This document shows positions 8,255 through 18,123 of a stretch of 64,000 nt of DNA, piece by piece. Source of the DNA: JAJVHZ01 sp041395385 (GTDB lineage: Bacteria; Pseudomonadota; Gammaproteobacteria; JAJPIJ01); assembly GCA_041395385.1 (NCBI GenBank), contig JAWLAN010000014.1:75768-139767 (forward strand). The letters run 5' to 3'. The translations under genes and the position numbers were made by a program. Each line of letters opens with the position of its first letter. Within the stretch, counting starts at the first letter, position 1. The notes below the pieces were generated by a model, which searched no databases, had not been told where the DNA came from, and worked only from the letters and a program-made list of their open reading frames with translations.

Positions 8255-9205
8255 ATGAAAACACAGCGGCGCAGATTGATCGGCGGCATGTTGCTGGGGC
8301 TGGCGTGCGGGCTCTGCGGCAGTGCACAAGCCGCCGAGTCGCAGGACCCCATCAAGCTGACCATACATGACTGGACCGGCCAGTACGTCACCACGCACAT
8401 CATGGGCGAGGTGCTGAAGTCGATGGGCTACAACGTGGAGTACGTGCAGGCCGACTACCTCGCGCAGTTCAGCGGCCTGGAGTCCGGGGACCTGACGATC
8501 GCCATGGAGATCTGGCAGACCACGGGCAAGGAGGCGATGGATGCCTCGCTCGCCACGGGCAAGACGATGGATCTCGGTGAGACGGGCATGGAGGCGAAGG
8601 AGGAGTGGTGGTTCCCCGCCTACATGAAGGAGAAGTGCCCGGGGCTGCCGAACTGGGAGGCGCTGAAGCAGTGCGGGGAGGCGTTCGCCACCCCGGAAAC
8701 CGCGCCCAAGGGCCGTTATCTCGGCGGGCCGGTCACCTGGGGCGGTTTCGACGAGGAGCGCGTCGAGGCGCTGGAGCTGCCCTTCGAGGTCGTGCACGCC
8801 GGCACCGATGCGGCGATGTTCGCGGAGCTGGAGTCCGCCTATCAGCGCCAGGCGCCCATCATGCTCTGGATCTACACGCCGCACTGGGCGCCGATCAAGT
8901 ACGAAGGCGAGTGGGTTGCGTTCCCCGAGTACGAGGACGCCTGCTACACCGACCCGGCCTGGGGCATCAATCCCGGCAAGACCCATGACTGCGGCAAGCC
9001 GCACGGCTGGATCAAGAAGGTCGCCTGGAAGGGCGGAGAGGAGAAGTGGCCCATGGCGTACGCCGCCGTGCGCAACTTCCGGATCGACAACATGACGATG
9101 GGCGGGCTGATCGCCAAGATCGATCTCGAGGGCGCCAAGCTCGAGGACGTCGTCGCGGAGTGGATGAAGAACAACGAGGCCACCTGGAAGGCATGGACGC
9201 AATAA
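8255..9205 (+). CDS. Glycine betaine/choline-type ABC transporter, substrate-binding protein
   Basis: A 316-residue periplasmic binding protein of the OpuAC/ProX family with a cleavable signal peptide (residues 1-26, ending AQA). The opening LTIHDWTGQYVTTHIMGEVL and the aromatic-rich WWFPAYMKEK and LWIYTPHWAPIKY segments are typical of quaternary-ammonium binders that form an aromatic cage. The start is fixed by AGGAGG eight bases upstream of the ATG at 8255. It heads an operon with an ATPase and a fused permease, and lies upstream of betaine-degradation genes, so uptake for catabolism rather than osmoprotection alone is likely. Confidence 0.88.
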   Translation: MKTQRRRLIGGMLLGLACGLCGSAQAAESQDPIKLTIHDWTGQYVTTHIMGEVLKSMGYNVEYVQADYLAQFSGLESGDLTIAMEIWQTTGKEAMDASLATGKTMDLGETGMEAKEEWWFPAYMKEKCPGLPNWEALKQCGEAFATPETAPKGRYLGGPVTWGGFDEERVEALELPFEVVHAGTDAAMFAELESAYQRQAPIMLWIYTPHWAPIKYEGEWVAFPEYEDACYTDPAWGINPGKTHDCGKPHGWIKKVAWKGGEEKWPMAYAAVRNFRIDNMTMGGLIAKIDLEGAKLEDVVAEWMKNNEATWKAWTQ

Positions 9206-9228
9206 AGCCTAGCGAGTGCCGATGAGCG

Positions 9229-9260
9229 ACGGACCGCGGGCCGTTCCTCCCGCGGTCCGT
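9229..9260 (+). terminator. Perfect 12-bp hairpin between binding-protein and ATPase genes
   Basis: Arms ACGGACCGCGGG (9229-9240) and CCCGCGGTCCGT (9249-9260) with an 8-base loop. There is no T-run, so it is more likely an mRNA-stabilising or attenuating element than a strong terminator. Such structures raise the dose of the binding protein relative to the membrane components. Confidence 0.6.
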
Positions 9261-9290
9261 TGAACCCTCGAGAAACGGTCCGCAGGAGCC

Positions 9291-10376
9291 ATGGCAGATC
9301 CCGCTACCAGTGACGCGGACCACCCGGTGCGCGGCACGCGCGCCATCAAGCTCGCCTGCCGCGGTCTCTGGAAGGTCTTCGGGACGAGTGCCGAGCGTTT
9401 CCAGCAGATGTTCCCGGGCGCGCCGTCGGCGGCCGACCTGCACGAGGCGGGCCTGATCGCCGCGGTCCGCAACGCCGAGTTTGCCATCCACGAAGGCGAG
9501 ATCTTCGTCATCATGGGCCTGTCGGGCTCCGGCAAGTCCACCCTGGTGCGCTGTCTGTCCCGGCTGGTGGAGCCCTCGGCGGGACAGGTGCTGTTCGACG
9601 GCAGGGACCTGCTGAAGGCGACCGAGCGGGAGTTGATCGACATCCGGCGCCACAAGATGGGGATGGTGTTTCAGAACTTCGCCCTGCTGCCGCACCTGAC
9701 CGTCCTCGGCAACGTCGCCTTTCCGCTGGAGGTGCAGGGCGCGCAGCGGCAGGCGCGCGAGGCGCGCGCTCGCGAGATGATCGAGCTGGTGGGGCTTAAG
9801 GGCCGGGAATCCTGCTATCCCCGCGAGCTCTCCGGTGGGCAGCAGCAGCGCGTCGGGATCGCGCGTTCGCTGGCGGTGAAGCCGGACATCTGGTTCCTGG
9901 ACGAGCCCTTCTCCGCCCTGGATCCGCTGATCCGCCGGGAGATGCAGGACGAGTTCCTGCGGATCCAGAGCGTCCTGAAGAAGACCATCGCGTTCATCAC
10001 CCACGATTTCGACGAGGCCATCCGGCTCGCCGATCGCATCGCGATCATGAAGGACGGCGAGATCATCCAGATCGGCACGCCCGAGCAGCTGATCACGCAT
10101 CCGGCGACCACGTACGTCTCCGAGTTCACGCGCGACATCCCGCGCGCGAAGGTCCTGAGCGTGCGGGCGCTGATGCGCGCCCCCGGCGAGCAGGTGGCGT
10201 ATGCCGGGCAGGTGCGGGCGGACGCGCGGATCGCGGCGGTGGCCAGGCAGATCGTCGAGAGCCCGCAGCCTCACGCCGTCGTCGACGGGAGCTCCGCCAT
10301 CGTCGGGATGATCGATCGCCAGCAGGTGATCGATCTGCTGGTGCGGCAGGACGGCGGCCAGGAGCGGCCGAAGTGA
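9291..10376 (+). CDS. Glycine betaine ABC transporter ATP-binding protein
   Basis: A 361-residue ATPase of the OpuAA/ProV family. Walker A is GLSGSGKST (near residue 75), the signature is LSGGQQQRVGIARSL, Walker B is IWFLDEPF and the switch His is in FITHDFDEA. The N-terminal extension (GLWKVFGTSAERFQQMF) is typical of betaine importers, and a C-terminal CBS-like tail (about residues 290-350) may sense ionic strength or nucleotide. AGGAG precedes the ATG. Its stop overlaps the GTG start of the permease. Confidence 0.9.
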   Translation: MADPATSDADHPVRGTRAIKLACRGLWKVFGTSAERFQQMFPGAPSAADLHEAGLIAAVRNAEFAIHEGEIFVIMGLSGSGKSTLVRCLSRLVEPSAGQVLFDGRDLLKATERELIDIRRHKMGMVFQNFALLPHLTVLGNVAFPLEVQGAQRQAREARAREMIELVGLKGRESCYPRELSGGQQQRVGIARSLAVKPDIWFLDEPFSALDPLIRREMQDEFLRIQSVLKKTIAFITHDFDEAIRLADRIAIMKDGEIIQIGTPEQLITHPATTYVSEFTRDIPRAKVLSVRALMRAPGEQVAYAGQVRADARIAAVARQIVESPQPHAVVDGSSAIVGMIDRQQVIDLLVRQDGGQERPK

Positions 10377-12381
10377 CCGCCAGCACTGTCGCGGCATTAC
10401 GCGCGGAGGCGGCGGCGCCGCGCTCGGCCGTGCCGTGGGTCTGGGCCGCCATCGCGGCGCTGGCGGTGTGCCTCTACCTCGGCCGCGCCGCGGTGCCCTG
10501 GGCGGTGACGTTCCCGGAGGAGTGGACACTGCCCGCGCAGGGCTGGGTGAGCCGTTTCGTGAAGTGGCTGTACGAGGACGCCAGCCTCGGCCTGTTCACC
10601 TTCCAGCAGCTCACGCGCGGCGTCTCCTGGGTGCTGCAATGGCCGCTGGAGGCCGCCAAGAGCCTGCTGTCCGCCGGTTTCGTGCGCGGCGTGGGCCAGC
10701 AGGCCGTGCTCATCTGGCCGCCGTTGCCGTGGGCGGGGGTGATCGGCGTGGTCACGGTGATGTCCCTCTACGCCCGCGACTGGCGCCTGGCGCTGCTGGT
10801 GTGCGGCTGCTTCCTCTACATCGCCATCTTCGGGCAGTGGGACAGCGCGATGGTCACGCTGTCGTCGATCGTCATCGCCGTGCCGCTCGGCGTGGCCGGC
10901 GGGCTGCTGCTCGGAATCCTCGCCTTTCGGCACCCCAGTTTCGAGCGCGCCATCACGCCGCTCATGGACCTGATGCAGACGGTGCCCGTGTTCGCCTACC
11001 TGGTGCCGATCCTGGTGCTTTTCGGCTTCAACCCGGTGGCGGCGATGATCGCGACCATCATCTACGCGCTGCCGCCGATGGTGCGCAATACCATTCTCGC
11101 GCTGCGTCGCGTGCCCACCGAGATCGTCGAGTTCGGACGCATGGCCGGCTGCTCGCGCAGGCAGCTGACCTGGCGGGTGATGGTCCCGGCCGCGCGCAAC
11201 GGGCTGATGATCGGCGTCAACCAGGTCATCATGCTGTCGCTCAACATGGTCATCATCGCCTCGATGATCGGCGCCGGCGGGCTGGGGCGCGATGTCCTGA
11301 GCGCGCTGCGCAGCCTGAACTTCGGCGCCGGGCTGGAGGCGAGCATCGCCATCACGCTGCCGCGATCGCGCTGGATCGGCTGAGCCAGGCCTACGCGGCC
11401 TGGCCGCCTCGGCGCATCCGCCGGGCGAGTCCCGCCGCGGATGGCGCCGCCACCTGTATCTCGCTCGCCGCGACCGCGGTGGTCGCGAGCTGGCTGCTCG
11501 GCTGGCTGGTCCCCGCCGTGCAGCAGTATCCCGAGGACCTTCAGATCACCACCGGCCCGCTCATCAACGAGACGATGAAGTGGCTTAACGTCAACTTCTT
11601 CGACTACATCGAGGCGCTGAAGTCCTGGGTGCTGCTCAATCTCATGGTGCCGATCAAGCGCCTGTTCGTCGCGCTGCCGTGGCTCGCGGTGGTTGCCGCG
11701 CTGGCGTACGCCGGCTGGCGCCTGGGGCGCTGGAGGCTCGCGCTGCTCGTGGCCGCGCTGGCGGGCTTCATCGCCGTGACCGGGCAGTGGGAGAAGGCGA
11801 TGCAGACACTCTATCTCTGCGGACTGGCCACACTCCTCGCCTGCGCCCTCGGCATCCCCATCGGCATCCTCGCCGCCCGCCACGAACGGCTCAATCGCGT
11901 GGTGCAGGTGATCATCGATACGCTGCAGACCCTGCCGGCGTTCGCCTACCTGATGCCCGTGGTGATGCTGTTCCGCGTCGGGGACTTCACCGCGATGCTG
12001 GCGGTGGTCGCCTATGCCATCGTCTTCCCCGTCCGCTACACCATCTTCGGCATCCGGCAGATCGATCCGGCGCTCGTCGAGGCGGCCGTCGCCTCCGGCT
12101 GCACGCGCAGGCAGCTGCTCTGGAAGGTCCAGCTGCCCCTGGCGATCCCGGAGATCATGCTCGGGGTGAACCAGACGATACTGATGGCGCTCAGCATGCT
12201 GGTGATCACGGCGCTGGTAGGGACGCGCGAGCTCGGGCAGGAGGTCTACATCGCGCTCGCCAAGGCCGACGTGGGCCGCGGCGTCATCGCCGGCATCTGC
12301 ATCGCCTTCATGGCCATCATCGCCGACCGCCTGATCCAGCCGTGGGTCGCGGCGCGCAAGCAGCGGCTCGGCATCGCGTAG
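10373..12381 (+). pseudogene. Fused double betaine ABC permease, single-base frameshift
   Basis: A permease with two tandem OpuAB/ProW-type domains. The first half starts at GTG 10373 (overlapping the ATPase stop) and carries the EAA-like loop FGRMAGCSRRQLTWRVMVPAARNGLMIG. It hits a stop at 11383, but the neighbouring frame continues exactly where expected (AIALDRLSQAYAAW) into the second half (VEAAVASGCTRRQLLWKVQLPLAIPEIMLGVNQ, split here for length: VEAAVASGCTRR then QLLWKVQLPL). One missing C in the CC run near 11362-11363 (CTGCC to CTGCCC) would restore a protein of about 669 residues. It is either an inactivated permease or a sequence error; the second half shows no other damage. Confidence 0.8.
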
Positions 12382-12390
12382 CTCGCTGCC

Positions 12391-13278
12391 ATGGACCAGG
12401 CCAGACAGAGGGCGATGCGACTGGGCTGCTGGCGGATGCCCGTCGATCCGATGCCGCTCGCCGGCGGGATCACCAACACCAACTTCCTGGTCGAACACGG
12501 CGGCGAGCGCTTCGTAGTCCGCGTCGGCGACGACATACCGGTGCACGGCGTGTCGCGCGCCAACGAGCTGGCCGCCGCCAGGGCGGCGTGCGCGGCGGGG
12601 ATATCGCCCGAGATCGTGCACGCCGAGGCGGGAGCGCTCGTCATGCGCTACATCGAGGGCACGACGCTGACGCCGGAGATGGTGCGCCAGGACGCCGTGC
12701 TGCAGCGGATCGTCCCGACGATACAGCGCTGCCATCGGGACATTCCGAAGTACTTCCGCGGTCCGGCGGCGATGTTCTGGGTGTTCCAGGTGTTGCGCGA
12801 CTACGCCATGACGCTGCGGGATCGGAACAGTCGCATGGGGCCGGAGCTGCCGCGCCTCGCCCGGATCGCCGAGCAGCTCGAGAGCGCCGTGGGCCCCGTC
12901 ACCATCGTGTTCGGCCACAACGATCTGCTCGCCGCCAACTTCATCGACGACGGCGCCAGGATGTGGCTGGTCGACTGGGACTACGGCGGCTTCAACAGCC
13001 CGCTGTTCGATCTCGGCGGCCTGGCCTCCAACAACGGGCTCGCCCCGGAGCAGGACGAGTGGCTGCTGGAAGCCTACTTCGAGCAGGCGCCGACGGAGGA
13101 TCTGCGCAGGCGCTACGCGGCGATGAAGTGCGCCTCGCTGCTGCGCGAGAGCATGTGGAGCATGGTCTCGGAGATCTACTCGACACTCGAATTCGACTAC
13201 GTCGCCTACACGACCGAGAACCTGCAGCGGTTCGAGCGTGCCTGGGCGGAGTTTCAACGGCGGTTCGGAAGACCATAG
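12391..13278 (+). CDS. Choline-kinase-like / aminoglycoside phosphotransferase-family protein
   Basis: A 295-residue kinase-fold protein. It shows a glycine-rich start (PLAGGITNTNFLV), the catalytic loop FGHNDLLAANF (Asp and Asn of the Brenner motif) and a metal-binding VDWDYGGF. This pattern fits choline/ethanolamine kinases of the LicA type. It begins 10 bp after the permease stop and is 15 bp from the dehydrogenase gene, so it belongs to the betaine operon; it may phosphorylate choline or a related amino alcohol. The substrate is inferred from context only. Confidence 0.8.
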   Translation: MDQARQRAMRLGCWRMPVDPMPLAGGITNTNFLVEHGGERFVVRVGDDIPVHGVSRANELAAARAACAAGISPEIVHAEAGALVMRYIEGTTLTPEMVRQDAVLQRIVPTIQRCHRDIPKYFRGPAAMFWVFQVLRDYAMTLRDRNSRMGPELPRLARIAEQLESAVGPVTIVFGHNDLLAANFIDDGARMWLVDWDYGGFNSPLFDLGGLASNNGLAPEQDEWLLEAYFEQAPTEDLRRRYAAMKCASLLRESMWSMVSEIYSTLEFDYVAYTTENLQRFERAWAEFQRRFGRP

Positions 13279-13293
13279 AGGCTGGCGCAGAAC

Positions 13294-15732
13294 ATGACGC
13301 TCCCCAGCAGCACGCGCGTTGTCATCGTCGGCGGAGGCATCATCGGTTGCTCCGTGGCCTACAACCTGGCACGACTCGGCTGGAAGGACGTCGTCCTCCT
13401 GGAGCGGCTGAAGCTGGCGGGCGGAACCAGCTTTCACGCCGCCGGCCTGGTCGGACAGCTGCGGACGTCCGCCAGCATCACGCAGCTGCTCGGGCACTCG
13501 GTGGCGCTCTACAAGACCCTGGAGGCGGAGACCGGCCAGGCGACCGGCTGGAAGATGAACGGGGGGCTGCGCCTGGCCTGCACCGAGGCGCGCATGACGG
13601 AGCTCAGGCGACAGGCGACCACGGCCCGGAGCTTCGGACTGGAGATGCACCTGCTGACGCCGACGGAGGCGAAGGCGCTGTGGCCGCTGATGGAGATCGA
13701 CGACGTGGTGGGCGCGGCGTTCCTCCCCACCGACGGGCAGGCCAGTCCGGCGGACATCACGCAGGCGCTGGCGATCGGCGCGCGCCGGGGCGGCGTGACG
13801 ATCATCGAGGGATGCAGGGTGACGGGTGTGGAGACCGCGGGCGGGCGGGTCGCCGCGGTGACGACCTCCATGGGCCGGATCGCCTGCGAGGTGCTGGTCA
13901 ACTGCTGCGGCCAGTGGGCGCGGGAGTTCGGCCGGCTCGCCGGCGTCAACGTGCCGCTGGTCTCGGTGCAGCACCAGTACGTGATCACCGATCCCATCGA
14001 CGGCGTGGCGTCGACGTTGCCCACGCTGCGCGATCCGGATCGGCTGACTTACTACAAGGAGGAGGTCGGCGGGCTGGTGATGGGCGGCTACGAGCCCGAC
14101 CCCCTCCCGCACGACGCGAGCAAGGGGCCGCCGCGCGCGTTCCGCCTCCTGGAGCCGAACTGGGCCCACTTCCAGCAGCTGACCGACCTGGCGGTCGGCC
14201 GGGTGCCGGCGCTGGAGACCGCCGGCATCAAGCAGCTGGTGAACGGCGCGGAGAGCTTCACGCCCGACGGCAACTTCATCCTCGGCGAGGCGCCGGAGCT
14301 GCGGAACTACTATGTCGCCGCCGGCTTCAACGCCTTCGGGATCGCCTCGGCCGGCGGCGCCGGCAAGGCGCTCGCAGAGTGGATCGTCGGGGGCGAGGCG
14401 CCCTACGACCTGTGGCCCGTGGACATCCGCCGCTTCGGCCGCCCGCATGGCGACGCCGGATGGCTGCGCAAGCGTACGCTCGAGATGTACGGCAAGCACT
14501 ACACGGTGGCCTGGCCGCACGAGGAGCATCGCAGCGGGCGGCCGCTGCGGCGTTCGCCGCTCTACGACCGGTTGCAGGCCGCGGGCGCTTGCTTCGGGGA
14601 GAAGCTGGGCTGGGAGCGGCCGAACTGGTTCGCGCCGCCGGGGCAGACCCCGGAGGACGCCTACGGCTTCGGCCGGCAGAACTGGTTCGCCGCCGTGGGC
14701 GAGGAGCACCGCGCCGTGCGCGAACGCGTGGGGCTTTTCGATCAGTCCTCGTTCGCGAAATTCCTGCTCCTCGGCCGCGACGCCGAGTCCTGCCTCGACT
14801 GGATATGCGCCAACGACGTATCCGGGGCCCCAGGCTCCCTGACCTACACCCAGATGCTGAACAGCCGCGGCGGCATCGAGTGCGACCTGACCGTGGCGCG
14901 ACTCGCCGGGGATCGGTACTACATCGTGACCGGCACCGGCTTTGCCACGCACGACTACGACTGGATCCGGCGCAACGTCCCGGCCGGCGCGCACGCCGAG
15001 CTCGTCGACGTCACCTCGGCGCACGCCGTGCTCTCGTTGTTCGGGCCGCGCGCGCGCGCGGTGCTCGCGGAACTGTGCGAGGACGACCTCTCCAACGCGG
15101 CCTTCCCCTTCGCCACGACCCGGACGCTGCAGGTCGCGGGCGCGCCGGTCACCGCCCTGCGCGTCACCTACGTCGGCGAGCTGGGATGGGAGCTGCACGT
15201 CCCCGTGGAGTTCGCGACGGGCCTCTACGACGCGCTGATGGCCGCGGGGCGCGCGCACGGCATCGCCAACTGCGGCTACCGCGCGATCGAGAGCCTGCGC
15301 CTGGAGAAGGGCTACCGGGCCTGGGGCGCGGACATCACGCCCGGCACCACGCCGCTGGAGGCGGGTCTCGGCTGGGCGGTGAAGCTCGACGCGGACGTCC
15401 CGTTCCTGGGGCGCGAGGCGCTGGTCGATGCGCGGCGGCGGCCGCTCGCCAAGAGGCTGGCGTGCTTCACGGTCGAGGATCCGGAGGTCGTGCTGCTCGG
15501 GCGCGAGACCATATACCGGAACGGCGAACGCGTGGGCTGGCTGACCAGCGGCGGATTCGGCTACACGGTGAACGCCAATATCGGCTACGGCTACGTGCGC
15601 AACCCCGACGGCGTCGATCGCGCCTACCTCGAGGGCGGCGACTACGAGCTCGAGGTCGCCACGGCACGGGTGCCCGCCCGGGTGCATCTGCGCCCGCTCT
15701 ACGACCCGACCATGGAACGCATCAGGGCATGA
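13294..15732 (+). CDS. Dimethylglycine/sarcosine dehydrogenase-type FAD enzyme with GcvT domain
   Basis: An 812-residue two-domain flavoenzyme. The N-terminal half is a DAO-type FAD domain (VVIVGGGIIGCSVAYNLARLG); GGTSFHAAGLVG carries the His that binds FAD covalently in dimethylglycine and sarcosine dehydrogenases. The C-terminal half is a GcvT-like aminomethyltransferase domain (YTQMLNSRGGIECDLTVARL; VTYVGELGWELHVP; GYRAIESLRLEKGYRAWGAD), which would pass the removed methyl to tetrahydrofolate. Electrons normally go to ETF, and an ETF pair follows directly. Which N-methylglycine it uses cannot be decided from sequence. Confidence 0.88.
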   Translation: MTLPSSTRVVIVGGGIIGCSVAYNLARLGWKDVVLLERLKLAGGTSFHAAGLVGQLRTSASITQLLGHSVALYKTLEAETGQATGWKMNGGLRLACTEARMTELRRQATTARSFGLEMHLLTPTEAKALWPLMEIDDVVGAAFLPTDGQASPADITQALAIGARRGGVTIIEGCRVTGVETAGGRVAAVTTSMGRIACEVLVNCCGQWAREFGRLAGVNVPLVSVQHQYVITDPIDGVASTLPTLRDPDRLTYYKEEVGGLVMGGYEPDPLPHDASKGPPRAFRLLEPNWAHFQQLTDLAVGRVPALETAGIKQLVNGAESFTPDGNFILGEAPELRNYYVAAGFNAFGIASAGGAGKALAEWIVGGEAPYDLWPVDIRRFGRPHGDAGWLRKRTLEMYGKHYTVAWPHEEHRSGRPLRRSPLYDRLQAAGACFGEKLGWERPNWFAPPGQTPEDAYGFGRQNWFAAVGEEHRAVRERVGLFDQSSFAKFLLLGRDAESCLDWICANDVSGAPGSLTYTQMLNSRGGIECDLTVARLAGDRYYIVTGTGFATHDYDWIRRNVPAGAHAELVDVTSAHAVLSLFGPRARAVLAELCEDDLSNAAFPFATTRTLQVAGAPVTALRVTYVGELGWELHVPVEFATGLYDALMAAGRAHGIANCGYRAIESLRLEKGYRAWGADITPGTTPLEAGLGWAVKLDADVPFLGREALVDARRRPLAKRLACFTVEDPEVVLLGRETIYRNGERVGWLTSGGFGYTVNANIGYGYVRNPDGVDRAYLEGGDYELEVATARVPARVHLRPLYDPTMERIRA

Positions 15733-15766
15733 CGCGCGGCGGCGGGCGGGGAGGACGCGGCGGGCC

Positions 15767-16564
15767 ATGAGGATACTCGTCTGCGTGAAACAGGTCCTGA
15801 ACCTGGACGACGAGTTCGAGATGCGCGGCGACGGCCTCGACGTGGACCGGGACTACTGCGACCGCGATCTGAACGAATGGGATGACTACGCCCTGGAGGA
15901 GGCGCTGCGCATCCGGGAGCGCGCCGGCGGCGACATCGAGGTCGTGGCCGCGACGGTCGGACCGGAGGAGGCGGCCGCGGAGCTGCGCAAGTGCCTGGCG
16001 AAAGGCGCGGACCGGGGCGTGCGGGTGTGGGACGAGTGCCTGCAGGACGGCGACGGCATGATGATCGCCCACGTGCTGGCCGCGATCGTGCGCCGCGAGA
16101 AGCCGGAGCTGGTGCTGACCGGGGTCCAGGGCGCCGATCACGGCGAGGCGCAGACGGGCGTGGCGCTCGCGGCGCTGCTGGGCTGGCCGTGGGCGGCCGT
16201 CGTGCGGGCGCTCGAGCTCGGCGCCGATGCCGGCGAGGCGCTCGTACGGCGCGAGCTCGAGGGCGGCCTCGAGGAGTGCATCCGCATACGCTGCCCGGCC
16301 GTGCTGACGATCCAGGTCGGCATCAATACGCCGCGCTATGCCTCGCTGCGCGGTATCACGCAGGCGGCCGGCAAGCCCGTGGACACGCCGGCGTTCGGGG
16401 AGCTGGCGATCGACGGCGCCGCGATCGCCGCGGCCCGGGCCTCGCGCGTGCGCCGCATGTACGTGCCGCCGAGGCCGAGCCCGAGCATGATCGAGGGCGA
16501 TGCCGCCGAGCAGGCCGCGGCGCTGGCGGCGCTGATCCGGGAGATCCGCGGAGGGCCGCGGTGA
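15767..16564 (+). CDS. Electron transfer flavoprotein, beta subunit
   Basis: A 265-residue ETF beta subunit. MRILVCVKQVLN opens the fold, EWDDYALEEALRIRE and the ETF-beta signature region (VLTGVQGADHGEAQTGVALAALLGWPW) bind AMP and the partner subunit. It starts 34 bp after the dehydrogenase gene and overlaps the alpha-subunit start. Best read as the dedicated electron acceptor of the upstream N-methylglycine dehydrogenase, delivering electrons to the quinone pool through ETF:quinone oxidoreductase, which is not in the window. Confidence 0.93.
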   Translation: MRILVCVKQVLNLDDEFEMRGDGLDVDRDYCDRDLNEWDDYALEEALRIRERAGGDIEVVAATVGPEEAAAELRKCLAKGADRGVRVWDECLQDGDGMMIAHVLAAIVRREKPELVLTGVQGADHGEAQTGVALAALLGWPWAAVVRALELGADAGEALVRRELEGGLEECIRIRCPAVLTIQVGINTPRYASLRGITQAAGKPVDTPAFGELAIDGAAIAAARASRVRRMYVPPRPSPSMIEGDAAEQAAALAALIREIRGGPR

Positions 16565-17523
16565 GCGCGATCCTCCTCATCGCCGAGCACCGCCGCAACG
16601 CCGTGCGGCCGGTGACCCTGGAACTCGTCTCCGCGGCGCTCGCCGTTCGCGGCGAGCTCGGGGCGCGCGTGGAGGTCGCGATCATCGGCGCGCAGCCCGA
16701 CGCCCTGGCGCCGGCGCTGGGCCTGGAGGGCGTCGACGAGCTGCTCCTCGTGCCGGCCCCGACCGGCGAGTTCCAGCCGGAGTGCTACGCCACGGTCGCC
16801 CAGGCGCTGATCGCGGCGCGCAGGCCGCGCCTGGTGCTGATCCCGCACAGCGTCGACGGGATCAGCTACGCACCGGCCGTCGCGGCGACCGGGGGCCATG
16901 GCTACGCGAGCGACGTCTCTGCCTTGCGCTGCGTAGGCGGGGCGATCGTCGCGACGCGATCGGCGTACCGGGAGAAGGTGCGCGTGGAGCTGGATTTCCC
17001 GGGCAGGCGGACGGTGGTGCTCACGGTGCGACCGGGAAGCTTCCCCGCGGCGGGCCGGGCCGGCGGCGTGCCGGTGACGACCCTCGCGCCAGCCGGCGGG
17101 CCGCTCAACAGCGAGCACCGCGGCTACATCGAGCCGGAGCCCGGGGGCGATGTCGACGTCAGCGCCGCGGAGTTTCTCGTCGCGGTGGGCCGGGGCATCG
17201 GCGACCGGGAGACGACCGAGGAGGTCTCGAAGCTGGCCGAGCGGATGGGCGCGACGCTCGCCTGCTCGCGGCCGATCGTGGATGCGGGCTGGCTGCCGAA
17301 GTCCAGGCAGATCGGGCAATCCGGCCGCACCGCGACGAACTGCAAGCTGTACCTCGCGCTCGGCATCTCGGGGGCGGTCCAGCACCTGGCCGGAATGAAG
17401 CACGTCGAGACCGTCATCGCCGTCAACAAGGATCCGGATGCGGCGATCTTCAGCGTGGCGAAGTTCGGCGTGGTGGGCGACGTCGCCGAGCTCGTCGCGG
17501 AACTGCGCGCGCTGTACCCCTAG
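16561..17523 (+). CDS. Electron transfer flavoprotein, alpha subunit
   Basis: A 320-residue ETF alpha subunit starting at GTG 16561, which overlaps the beta-subunit stop. The FAD-binding C-terminal half is clear: ACSRPIVDAGWLPKSRQIGQSG, LYLALGISGAVQHLAGMK and VIAVNKDPDAAIFSVAKFGVVGD. The N-terminal half is more divergent. It forms the heterodimer with the preceding gene and carries electrons from dimethylglycine or sarcosine oxidation. It is the last gene of the rightward betaine island. Confidence 0.93.
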   Translation: MSAILLIAEHRRNAVRPVTLELVSAALAVRGELGARVEVAIIGAQPDALAPALGLEGVDELLLVPAPTGEFQPECYATVAQALIAARRPRLVLIPHSVDGISYAPAVAATGGHGYASDVSALRCVGGAIVATRSAYREKVRVELDFPGRRTVVLTVRPGSFPAAGRAGGVPVTTLAPAGGPLNSEHRGYIEPEPGGDVDVSAAEFLVAVGRGIGDRETTEEVSKLAERMGATLACSRPIVDAGWLPKSRQIGQSGRTATNCKLYLALGISGAVQHLAGMKHVETVIAVNKDPDAAIFSVAKFGVVGDVAELVAELRALYP

Positions 17524-17948
17524 CCGGGAGCCGCCGTCAGATCCCGTTCACCGTCCAGGCCTCGGCCCGGGCGCGCGCCGGCCGGCCACCCCTGCGGCCG
17601 GCGTTCGCGCACCTGGCGCCTGCGGCCGACTGCGCCCATGACCAGCAGCGCACCGCCGAGCAGCCAGAACGCGGCGGGTATGGGCACGGGCGCGCTGCCG
17701 AACAGAACATCGGGAACGTGGGAGCGGATCCAGTCCTGGTAATACGCGACGGAGGTTCCGACGGTCCGGTAGCCATCGTTCCAATCGGGTGCTTCGCGGG
17801 GATCCCGCAAGTCGTTCTCGTCGAAGACGAACGACATGATGGCCGCCACCACCGGGCCGCCGCCGTAGTCGAGCCACATCGGAGGCGATCGGCGACAGCG
17901 CGCCGGCCGCCATGAGGATCATCCAGATCTGGCCAAGCAGCCTGGACA
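17520..17948 (-). pseudogene. Truncated duplicate of the trypsin-like protease gene (3' part)
   Basis: The stretch 17636-17879 reads MWLDYGGGPVVAAIMSFVFD and continues almost identically to the last 88 residues of the intact protease at 18968, including the sorting tail PVPIPAAFWLLGGALLVMG. Upstream, at 17948, an ATG with a good ribosome site (AAAAGGGAGGGG) starts a signal-peptide-like MSRLLGQIWMILMAAGAL that runs into the fragment out of frame. The catalytic region is missing. This is a fragment of a duplicated gene fused to an unrelated leader, convergent with etfA. Confidence 0.75.
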
Positions 17949-18123
17949 TCGTGTGTCCCCTCCCTTTTCGGCGTGAGTCCCCCAGGCAGGCTGCATCGTG
18001 ACCCAGGGTTCGCGTTATCGACGGCATGACGATGCCGCATCCGCCGTCTGGACCGATGAATGAATACAGAAGAGTCTAGTCTGCGTGCACGGGATGTCCG
18101 TTCTGCGGACACGTCATCCAGGG

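Noticed and set aside
11062..15768. A very long open frame on the minus strand (about 1570 codons) across the betaine genes
   Set aside because: It is the antisense shadow of high-GC genes on the plus strand; composition is His/Arg/Gly-rich with no domain, and the plus-strand genes have clear motifs.
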